Part shown: piece by piece, positions 1 to 5,577 of the stretch | Layout of the letters: every line of letters begins with the position of its first letter | Numbering within the stretch: position 1 is the stretch's first letter | NCBI GenBank assembly: GCA_003519485.1 | Contig: DOWQ01000009.1 | Coordinates: forward strand, 11,951 to 17,559 | Source: Streptomyces sp. | Lineage (GTDB): Bacteria > Actinomycetota > Actinomycetes > Streptomycetales > Streptomycetaceae | DNA: 5,609 nt | Direction of reading: 5' to 3' | Program-made: the position numbers and the translations under genes | The notes under the pieces: model-generated | Told to the model about the DNA's origin: nothing | The model's input: the letters and a program-made list of their open reading frames with translations, nothing else | Database searches by the model: none

Positions 1-394
1 CGAGCTCCGGGTTGCCGCGCTGCACGAGCAGCGCCTCCCACAACACCCGGGTGCCGAGGCTGTAGGCGTTGAGGACATGCTCCATCGGCACCCCCTGCCG
101 GGCCCGGCGCCGGCCGGTCTCCCGCCAGACGTGCACGGCCTTCTCGTCGTCCTGGGCGAGTCCGGCCATGGTCCGGATGCCGCGGTGGATGTGCTCGCGG
201 GTGTTGGCGCGCAGATCGGCCTGGAGCGTCGGACCGGCGCCGTTGTACCACTCCTTCTCCTTGGCGAGCAGGGTCAGCGTGATGTCGTCGGCGATCGCGT
301 CGGCGCGCGGCAGCAGCGACGCCCAGGCGCGCCGGATGTCGCGCTGCAGCGCTTCGTCGTCGGGTGGCACCGACGTGGGGGAGGTCACACCCAT
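1..394 (-). CDS. PucR-type transcriptional regulator, N-terminal part (partial)
   Basis: An open reading frame starts at an ATG read leftward from base 394 and stays open for 131 codons to the window edge, so the C-terminal part is missing. The visible protein is soluble and mostly helical. Residues 15-131 look like the RsbRD_N-like sensory domain that precedes the helix-turn-helix in many actinobacterial PucR/CdaR-type regulators. The pattern around residues 89-120 (VWRETGRRRARQG, then VLNAYSLGTRVLWE) is the most characteristic part. The DNA-binding domain would lie outside the window and was not seen. The gene is divergent from the transporter operon across a 173-base gap, which suggests it controls that operon, itself, or both. 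The start is not certain: no good Shine-Dalgarno precedes the ATG, and a GTG at codon 3 is possible. The family call is from recalled patterns, and an anti-sigma or Rsb-pathway protein with the same domain is an alternative. Confidence 0.75.
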   Translation of the reverse strand, partial: MGVTSPTSVPPDDEALQRDIRRAWASLLPRADAIADDITLTLLAKEKEWYNGAGPTLQADLRANTREHIHRGIRTMAGLAQDDEKAVHVWRETGRRRARQGVPMEHVLNAYSLGTRVLWEALLVQRGNPEL

Positions 395-431
395 GCCCGT
401 GAGGATCGCACGGAGTGCACAGCCGCACCAC

Positions 432-451
432 CCCTGAGCACTCGCTCAGGG
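432..451. promoter_or_regulatory. Perfect 8+8 bp inverted repeat, candidate operator
   Basis: CCCTGAGC (432-439) and GCTCAGGG (444-451) are exact reverse complements separated by ACTC. The dyad lies 38 bases upstream of the regulator start and 116 bases upstream of the LivG start, which suits a site controlling one or both promoters. Its TGAGC-n4-GCTCA core looks like the dyads bound by many dimeric repressors. Which protein binds it is not known; the divergent regulator is the nearest candidate. A short RNA hairpin is the alternative reading. Confidence 0.5.
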
Positions 452-470
452 CGATCCGCACCAGAAGTTT

Positions 471-485
471 TGGGCGCTCCGCCCA
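471..485. repeat. 6+6 bp inverted repeat in the control region
   Basis: TGGGCG (471-476) and CGCCCA (480-485) are exact reverse complements around CTC. CGCCCA recurs at 505-510, with a variant AGCCCA at 539-544. The dyad is centred about 36 bases downstream of the dyad at 432-451. It could be a second regulator site or a small hairpin. High GC makes short dyads common, so support is modest. Confidence 0.3.
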
Positions 486-512
486 TGTCGGTTTCTGTGC
501 GCAGCGCCCACG

Positions 513-545
513 GTGGGGCTCGTCACATCCGAACGAGGAGCCCAC
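513..545 (+). promoter_or_regulatory. Possible leader stem-loop before the LivG gene
   Basis: GTGGG (513-517) can pair with CCCAC (541-545), and CTCGT (519-523) with ACGAG (533-537), around a 9-base loop with a small internal loop in the stem. The structure ends 12 bases before the proposed LivG Shine-Dalgarno at 558-562 and contains a second purine-rich patch (GAGGAG, 535-540). It matters only if transcription starts upstream of 513, which is unknown. No riboswitch class is recognised. Confidence 0.25.
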
Positions 546-567
546 CAGGGCCAGACAGGGAGCCCCA

Positions 568-1431
568 GTGAGCGGACCAGCGACCGGACCGGAGACCGTA
601 CCGGGGTCGGGGCCGGCGGCCGGATCCTCGGTCCCGCCGGGCGGCGACCCCGCGGCAGTCTTCTCGATCACCGACGTCTCGGTCCGCTTCGGCGGCGTCC
701 GGGCGCTGACCGAGGTGTCGCTCGAGGTGGCGCCGCGGCAGGTGCTCGGGGTGATCGGCCCCAACGGAGCCGGCAAGACCACACTGTTCAACGTCGCCTG
801 CGGTTTCGTCCGCCCGGACACCGGCAGCCTGCTCTGGAAGGGGCGGGAGCTGACCGGCCTCCGCCCCCACCAGCTGGCCGGCCTCGGCATCGGCCGGACC
901 CTCCAGGGGCTCGGCCTGTTCGACCGGATGACGGTGCTCGAGAACGTCATGGTCGGCGCCGACCGGCACGCCCGGGCCGGCTTCTTCTCCGCCCTGTTCG
1001 GGGTCGGCCGCAGCTCCAGGGACGACGCCGCGCTCGTCGAACGGGCCCGCGCCGCCCTGGCCGGCCTCGGCGTCGAGCAGTACGCGCACCGCCTCCCCAC
1101 CAGCCTTCCGTACCCGATTCGCAAGCGGGTCTCGCTGGCCCGCGCGCTCGTCAGCGAACCGGAACTGCTGCTCCTCGACGAGCCGGCGAGCGGGCTGTCC
1201 AACGACGAGATGGCCGAGCTCGGGGAGCTCATCCGCGGCCTCACCGACCGGATGTCGGTGATGCTCGTGGAGCACCACATGGACCTGGTGATGAGCGTCT
1301 GCGACGACATCACGGTCCTCGACTTCGGGCGGGTCATCGCCCGCGGCGGGCCGGACGAGGTGCGGCGGGACCCCGCCGTCGTCGCCGCCTACCTCGGCGA
1401 CGAGGTCGATCACGAGCGGACGGGGAACTGA
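568..1431 (+). CDS. livG: LivG-type ABC transporter ATPase (HAAT family)
   Basis: This 287-residue cytoplasmic ATPase should pair with the LivF-type subunit to drive uptake through the LivH/LivM channel. The GTG at 568 is chosen because GGGAG lies 5 bases upstream and no ATG, GTG, TTG or CTG codon occurs in frame between it and the ATPase domain. An upstream ATG at 415 would add 51 unrecognisable residues and cross the control region. Residues 2-30 are a Gly/Pro/Ala-rich extension. The domain then shows an aromatic F41, Walker A GPNGAGKTT (64-72), Q-loop Q113 in RTLQGLGLF, Walker B LLLLDE (200-205, catalytic E205) and switch His236 in VEHHM. The VEHHMDLVM and AYLG patterns are LivG-like. The signature is unusual: LPYPIRKR (180-187) replaces the usual LSxGxxxR type. 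It is the first gene of the operon, two bases before the next. The symbol marks the family, not a proven substrate. Confidence 0.92.
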   Translation: MSGPATGPETVPGSGPAAGSSVPPGGDPAAVFSITDVSVRFGGVRALTEVSLEVAPRQVLGVIGPNGAGKTTLFNVACGFVRPDTGSLLWKGRELTGLRPHQLAGLGIGRTLQGLGLFDRMTVLENVMVGADRHARAGFFSALFGVGRSSRDDAALVERARAALAGLGVEQYAHRLPTSLPYPIRKRVSLARALVSEPELLLLDEPASGLSNDEMAELGELIRGLTDRMSVMLVEHHMDLVMSVCDDITVLDFGRVIARGGPDEVRRDPAVVAAYLGDEVDHERTGN

Positions 1432-1433
1432 GC

Positions 1434-2138
1434 ATGTTCGAGGTACGCGACCTCACCACCAGCTACGGGCCCGTACCCGCCCTCGACGGCGTGTCGTTCA
1501 CGGCCCCGCAGGGCAAGGTCACCGCCGTGCTCGGCGCCAACGGCGCGGGTAAGACCACCCTGCTGCGCACCGCCTCCGGTCTCGTCCGGCCCGACCGCGG
1601 ACAGGTGCTGCTCGACGGCCGGGACATCACCCGGACGCCGGCGGAGAACATGGCCCCGCTCGGCCTGTCCCACGTGCCGGAGGGGCGCGGCGTCATCACC
1701 GAGCTCACCGTGGAGGAGAACCTCCGGCTCGGCGGCCTGCACCGCCCCGCCCGGTCACGGCCCGCCGACGCCGAGCGGATCTGCCGGCTCTTCCCCGTGC
1801 TCGGCGAACGCTACGACGCCACCGCCCACGTGCTCTCCGGCGGCGAGCGGCAGATGCTGGTCATCGGCCGCGCCCTGATGGCCGCGCCGAAGGTCCTGCT
1901 GCTGGACGAGCCGTCGCTCGGCCTCGCCCCGCGGATCGTCGCGCAGATCTTCGACCTGCTCAGGTCGCTCGTCGCGAGCGAGGGGCTCACCGTCGTGCTC
2001 GTCGAGCAGAACGCCCGAAGCGCCCTGTCGATCGCCGACGTCGGCGTCGTGCTCAACCTCGGCAAGGTCGTCGTCCAGGACGACGCGCAGGCCCTGGCCG
2101 CGGACGAGCAGCTCCGCCACGCCTACCTCGGATTCTGA
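1434..2138 (+). CDS. livF: LivF-type ABC transporter ATPase (HAAT family)
   Basis: The second nucleotide-binding subunit, 234 residues, is close to the usual LivF length. It starts at an ATG two bases after the LivG stop, with GGGGA seven bases upstream inside the end of livG, so the two genes are probably translationally coupled. Motifs are Walker A GANGAGKTT (34-42, K40), the LivF-specific VPEGR at 81-85 followed by LTVEENL (91-97), signature LSGGERQML (134-142), and Walker B VLLLDE (154-159) running into PSLGLAP. Where most ABC ATPases have the switch His, it has Gln192 in LVEQNA, which is normal for LivF. The protein ends in AYLGF, the typical end of this subfamily. VPEGR and VEQN separate it clearly from LivG. 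It acts at the inner membrane face as one half of the ATPase pair. Confidence 0.94.
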   Translation: MFEVRDLTTSYGPVPALDGVSFTAPQGKVTAVLGANGAGKTTLLRTASGLVRPDRGQVLLDGRDITRTPAENMAPLGLSHVPEGRGVITELTVEENLRLGGLHRPARSRPADAERICRLFPVLGERYDATAHVLSGGERQMLVIGRALMAAPKVLLLDEPSLGLAPRIVAQIFDLLRSLVASEGLTVVLVEQNARSALSIADVGVVLNLGKVVVQDDAQALAADEQLRHAYLGF

Positions 2139-2152
2139 CCTCGGGAGACTTT

Positions 2153-3031
2153 GTGCAGCAGCTCCTCACCACCGCACTCAGCGGTCTGACCCTCGGTGCG
2201 GTGTACGCGGCGTTCGCGCTCGCGCTCTGCCTGATCTGGCGGTCGACCCGGATCGTGAACTTCGCGCAGGCGCCGATGGCGATGATCACCACCTACGTGG
2301 CCCTGGTCATCATCGACGCCGGCTACTCGTACTGGATCGGCTTCGGCGCGGCGCTCCTCTCCGGGCTCGTGCTCGGCGCGGTCGTGGAGCGCGTCGTGGT
2401 GCGCCCGGTCGAGGGCAAGGCCCACATCAACGCGGTGATCCTCACTCTCGGCCTGTTCATCCTGATCCACTCGCTCGCCGCGATGATCTTCGGCTCCCGC
2501 TACCGGTCCTTCCCCGCGCCCTTCGGCCTCCGCGGCCTCACCGTCGGGGACACCTCCATCGCGCTCACCGGCTTCGGCGTCTTCACCGTCATCGCGGTCA
2601 TGATCGTGATGGCCCTGCTCGTGGTGCTGTTCCGCTACACCGAGGTCGGGCTGAGGATGCGGGCCGCCGCCTTCAACCAGGAGGTCGCCCGGCTGCTCGG
2701 CGTGAAGGTCGGCAAGATGCTCACCCTCGGCTGGGCGCTGGCCGCCCTGGTCGGCTCGCTGTCGGGGCTGCTGATCGCCGGCGGCAGCCTGGTGCACCCG
2801 GCCTACATGGACTCCGTGGTCGTCTACGGCTTCGTAGCCGCGGTGCTCGGCGGCCTCGACAGCCCCGTCGGATCGGTGATCGGCGGGGTGCTGCTCGGCC
2901 TGTCGCTGAGTGCCGTCAGCGGCTACGTCGGCTCCGAACTCGTCCCGCTCGCCGCGCTCGCCATCCTCATGGTCGTCCTGCTCCTGCGGCCCGGCGGCCT
3001 CTTCTCGCACCTCGCGGAACGGAGGGTCTGA
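2153..3031 (+). CDS. livH: LivH-type branched-chain amino acid ABC permease
   Basis: A 292-residue hydrophobic membrane protein forming half of the transport channel. The GTG start at 2153 follows GGGAG by five bases and lies 14 bases after the livF stop. Likely membrane spans are near residues 8-28, 42-55, 62-80, 92-113, 137-160, 189-210, 222-236, 241-256 and 262-278; boundaries are judged by eye. Family features are an N-terminal span ending in the NFA motif (IVNFAQAP, 34-41), ERVVVRPV (79-86), a cytoplasmic coupling loop at about 161-187 (RYTEVGLRMRA to ARLLGVKV) that should contact an ATPase, VLGGLDSPVGSVIGG (231-245), and a RPGGLF ending. The NFAQA segment differs from the commoner NFAHG-type sequence. 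Its last codons carry the livM ribosome binding site. Confidence 0.93.
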   Translation: MQQLLTTALSGLTLGAVYAAFALALCLIWRSTRIVNFAQAPMAMITTYVALVIIDAGYSYWIGFGAALLSGLVLGAVVERVVVRPVEGKAHINAVILTLGLFILIHSLAAMIFGSRYRSFPAPFGLRGLTVGDTSIALTGFGVFTVIAVMIVMALLVVLFRYTEVGLRMRAAAFNQEVARLLGVKVGKMLTLGWALAALVGSLSGLLIAGGSLVHPAYMDSVVVYGFVAAVLGGLDSPVGSVIGGVLLGLSLSAVSGYVGSELVPLAALAILMVVLLLRPGGLFSHLAERRV

Positions 3032-3033
3032 AC

Positions 3034-4143
3034 ATGACGACCACCTCACCCACCAGTGGGCGAACCGTCCCCGCGCCGTCGTCCGACGGCCCGGCCGGCC
3101 CTCTCGCGGGCCTCCGCCGCCGCTGCAGCACCTCGGTGCTGCTCCGCCACCTCGTGCTCGCCGTACTCGGCCTCGCCGTGGTCGCGGCCGTGCTCGAGTC
3201 GACCGGCTCCTTCGCCAACTCGCAGTTCGCGTCCATGGCGTACCTCGGCATCGCCGCCGGCGGCCTGACCGTGCTGACCGGGCTCAACGGCCAGCTGTCG
3301 CTGGGCCACGGGGCCTTCATGGCGATCGGCGCCTACACCACGGCGCTGTTCCTGGGCGACTCCGAGTCCGCGCCACCGCTGCTGGGCGTACTGGCGGTGG
3401 CGACCCTCATCGCGCTCGTCGCCGGAGCCGCCGTCGGCGTAGCGGCGGCCCGGCTGCACGGCCCCTACCTCGCGGGAGCCACCCTGGCGCTGGCGATCGC
3501 GGTGCCGGGCGTCGCGCTCTACTTCGACCGCCTCGGCGGCGAGCAGGGTCTCAACGTCTTCGTGCCGGACATTCCGGTGTGGCTGCTCGACGCGGCCTAC
3601 TTCATCACCGGCAGCGAGCTGAACTCCACGAAGTACGTCGCCTACATCGGCTGGGCCTGCCTCATCGTCAGCTACGTGCTGCTCGCCAACCTGATGCGCA
3701 GCCGGGTGGGCCGCACCTGGCGGGCGGTCCGCGACGACGAGGTGTCCGCCGAGATCGCCGGCATCCACCTGGGCCGGACCCGGGTGCTGGCGTTCGTGGT
3801 GAGCACCGGCTGCGCCGGTCTGGCCGGCGCCGTGATGGCGATGGTCGTACGGATCACCGCGCCCAGCGGATTCACCCTCAACCTGTCCCTGGCGCTGCTC
3901 AGCGCCGTGGTGCTCGGGGGGCTGGGCAGCCTGGCCGGGGCGCTGATCGGATCGGCGCTGCTGACCTTCCTGCCCCACCTGGTCACCGGTATCGGCGTGG
4001 ACGCCGGGCTCTCCGACGTACGGGCGGCCGAACTCGCCCCGCTGGTCTACGGGTTCACCATGATCGTGGTGATCCTCGTCGCGCCCGCGGGCATCACCGG
4101 CACCGTCCGGAACGCCTGGCGGCGCCGCAGAGGCGCCGCATGA
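3034..4143 (+). CDS. livM: LivM-type branched-chain amino acid ABC permease
   Basis: A 369-residue membrane protein, the second half of the channel. The ATG lies two bases after the livH stop, with GGAGGG seven bases upstream inside livH, implying coupled translation. Residues 1-35 are a polar, Pro/Ser-rich cytoplasmic tail with an RRR cluster at 28-30. Hydrophobic segments follow near 36-54, 68-83, 90-107, 114-138, 145-163, 202-220, 250-272, 283-310 and 333-351, by eye. LivM hallmarks are LTGLNGQLSLGHGAFMAIGA (81-100), the coupling loop at about 222-248 (SRVGRTWRAVRDDE, then AEIAGIH), VVLGGLGSLAGALIG (292-306) and the C-terminal PAGITG. It ends in a basic tail, RRRRGAA. The region between about 165 and 200, with few charges, is probably the external loop. 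A GC hairpin lies at its 3' end. Confidence 0.94.
   Translation: MTTTSPTSGRTVPAPSSDGPAGPLAGLRRRCSTSVLLRHLVLAVLGLAVVAAVLESTGSFANSQFASMAYLGIAAGGLTVLTGLNGQLSLGHGAFMAIGAYTTALFLGDSESAPPLLGVLAVATLIALVAGAAVGVAAARLHGPYLAGATLALAIAVPGVALYFDRLGGEQGLNVFVPDIPVWLLDAAYFITGSELNSTKYVAYIGWACLIVSYVLLANLMRSRVGRTWRAVRDDEVSAEIAGIHLGRTRVLAFVVSTGCAGLAGAVMAMVVRITAPSGFTLNLSLALLSAVVLGGLGSLAGALIGSALLTFLPHLVTGIGVDAGLSDVRAAELAPLVYGFTMIVVILVAPAGITGTVRNAWRRRRGAA
4119..4139 (+). promoter_or_regulatory. Stable GC hairpin at the 3' end of livM
   Basis: GCGGCGCC (4119-4126) pairs perfectly with GGCGCCGC (4132-4139) around the 5-base loop GCAGA, giving eight G-C pairs that end just before the livM stop codon. It also appears as a direct repeat of GGCGCCGCA (4121-4129 and 4132-4140). 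It sits 67 bases before the binding-protein start, where it could stabilise or punctuate the transcript so that the binding protein is made in excess. No T-run follows, so simple termination is unlikely. The arms encode the Arg/Ala-rich tail, so coding bias is a competing explanation. Confidence 0.35.
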
Positions 4144-4191
4144 CGCCCCCCACCCCACCGACGCAGCGGCGACCGAGGCCGCGCGACCACG

Positions 4192-4198
4192 AAGGAGG
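4192..4198 (+). promoter_or_regulatory. Strong ribosome binding site of the binding-protein gene
   Basis: AAGGAGG lies seven bases before the GTG at 4206. It is the closest match to the anti-Shine-Dalgarno in the window. It decides the start against an ATG at 4140 that overlaps the livM stop in the same frame and would put 22 polar residues ahead of the signal peptide. Confidence 0.85.
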
Positions 4199-4205
4199 CA
4201 CCACC

Positions 4206-5546
4206 GTGCAGAGATCGGTCCACCGCGCGACGATGTTCGTCAGCGTACTGACCACGGCCGCCCTGCTCGCCGCGTGCGGCGCCGGCGGGCGGCCCGACGA
4301 GGGCAGCGACAAGAACGCCGCGTCCGACGTCGGCATCACCGAGGACACCATCAAGATCGGCGCACACTTCCCGCTGACCGGTGTCGCGGCCCCCGGCTAC
4401 AGCGAGATCCCCAGCGGCCACAAGGCCTACTACGACTACGTCAACGCCAACGGCGGGGTGAACGGCCGCAAGATCGAGTACGCCGTCAAGGACGACGCCT
4501 ACAACCCGACCAACACCAGCAACGTCACCAACGAACTGGTGCTCAAGGACGAGATCTTCGGCATGGTCGCCGGCCTCGGCACCCCGACACACAGCGCGGT
4601 GGTGGACTTCCTCAACGCCGAGAAGGTACCCGACCTGATGGTGTCCAGCGGCTCGCTGAAGTGGGGCGACGACCCCAAGAAGCGTCCGTGGACCTTCGGC
4701 TGGCAGCCCGATTACATGATCGAGGGCAAAATCATCGGCCAGTGGGTGAAGGAGAACATGCCCGACGCCCGGGTCGGTCTGTTCCTCCAGGACGACGACT
4801 TCGGCCGTGACGGTGCGGCCGGCGCGTCCAAGTACATCGACGACCAGATCGTCGAGACCGTCAAGTACACCCCGGGCAACACCGACGTCGCTCCGCAGCT
4901 CGCCGCGCTCCAGGCTGCGAAGGTCGACATCGTGCTCGGCTTCAACGTGCCGTCCTACACGGCCCTGAGCCAGCTGACGTCGATGAAGCTCAACTTCAAG
5001 GCGGACTGGTTCTACAGCAACGTCGGCTCCGACCCCGGTCTCGTGGGATCGCTGCTGGCCCGCTTCTCCAAGGGCGCGGTGAAGAACAACGCCAGCCTGC
5101 TCAACGACGTGCTCACCACGGAGTACATCCCCGGGACCGACGCCACCGACAGCGAGTGGCTGAAGCTGTGGCAGAAGGTGTGGAAGGAGCACGGCGGCAA
5201 GGGAGAGCTCTCCAACTACCAGGTCTACGGCATGTCGCAGGCCTATACGTTCGTCCAGGCCCTGCAGGCGGCCGGGGAGAACCCGACCCGTGAGGGCGTG
5301 GTCAAGGCGCTCGAGCAGGTCGGCGGCGATCTGGAGGGCCCCGGCCTGGCGCCGTTCCGCTACTCCGAGGACAGCCACCTCGGCATCTCCGGCATGCAGG
5401 TCGTGAAGCTCAAGGACGGCAAGGGCGACCCGCTGACCCCGGTGCTGGTCACCGACATCGGCGACGCGCCGATCAAGGAGGACGGCTCCGCGGCCGAGGA
5501 CGCCCCGCCGGCGAACGGCATCCCGGAGGTCAAGCCGAAATCCTGA
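4206..5546 (+). CDS. Lipoprotein substrate-binding protein of the HAAT ABC importer (LivJ/LivK-like)
   Basis: This 446-residue protein captures the solute outside the cell membrane and hands it to the LivH/LivM channel. The GTG start gives a clean lipoprotein signal: basic QRSVHR, a hydrophobic stretch at about 8-22, then lipobox LAAC (21-24) with the lipidated Cys24. A Gly/Asp/Ser-rich linker (25-41) tethers the mature domain. From residue 43 the sequence follows the type I periplasmic-binding fold (Peripla_BP_6): ITEDTIKIGAHFPLTG, AYYDYVNANGGVNGRKIE (74-91), DDAYNP (96-101) and LGTPTH (124-129). SSGS (147-150) lies where the family usually places ligand-contacting Ser residues. It is longer than E. 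coli LivK (about 370 residues), partly through an acidic, Pro-rich tail (about 424-446). A 62-base gap after livM and a strong ribosome site suggest higher expression than the permeases. The ligand cannot be assigned; leucine-type amino acids are only the family default. Confidence 0.92.
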   Translation: MQRSVHRATMFVSVLTTAALLAACGAGGRPDEGSDKNAASDVGITEDTIKIGAHFPLTGVAAPGYSEIPSGHKAYYDYVNANGGVNGRKIEYAVKDDAYNPTNTSNVTNELVLKDEIFGMVAGLGTPTHSAVVDFLNAEKVPDLMVSSGSLKWGDDPKKRPWTFGWQPDYMIEGKIIGQWVKENMPDARVGLFLQDDDFGRDGAAGASKYIDDQIVETVKYTPGNTDVAPQLAALQAAKVDIVLGFNVPSYTALSQLTSMKLNFKADWFYSNVGSDPGLVGSLLARFSKGAVKNNASLLNDVLTTEYIPGTDATDSEWLKLWQKVWKEHGGKGELSNYQVYGMSQAYTFVQALQAAGENPTREGVVKALEQVGGDLEGPGLAPFRYSEDSHLGISGMQVVKLKDGKGDPLTPVLVTDIGDAPIKEDGSAAEDAPPANGIPEVKPKS

Positions 5547-5577
5547 CCGGCCGGCCCGAACCGACCGCCCGAACGCC

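Larger units (their letters stand above)
395..567. promoter_or_regulatory. Divergent control region between the regulator and the transporter operon
   Basis: This 173-base stretch separates two divergent starts and should contain both promoters. I found no convincing -35/-10 pair on either strand. The only AT-richer patch is around 465-472. The region holds a perfect inverted repeat at 432-451, another at 471-485, several TGGGCG/CGCCCA-type hexamers up to base 544, and a possible leader stem-loop at 513-545. Reading frames that run across it look like chance products of high GC and show no recognisable protein. Confidence 0.6.

Noticed and set aside
415..567. Longer LivG start at the ATG at 415
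   Set aside because: It would add 51 residues of no recognisable character, run through the inverted repeats of the control region, and lacks a good ribosome site. The GTG at 568 has one.
69..571. Two plus-strand open frames opposite the regulator gene
   Set aside because: The minus-strand frame gives a recognisable regulator domain. The plus-strand translations are Arg/Ser or Pro/Gly-rich shadows.
513..1433. Upstream extension of the livF frame across livG
   Set aside because: The translation is low-complexity Arg/Pro-rich, and the ATPase homology begins exactly at the ATG at 1434.
2910..4205. Long upstream extension of the binding-protein frame through livM
   Set aside because: It is an Arg/Pro/Gly-rich out-of-frame reading of livH and livM. 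The real gene begins at the GTG at 4206, as shown by its ribosome site and lipoprotein signal.
4140..4205. ATG overlapping the livM stop as a coupled start or small gene
   Set aside because: It is in frame with the binding protein and would only add a 22-residue polar, Pro/Arg-rich leader that would spoil the signal peptide. No ribosome site fits it well.
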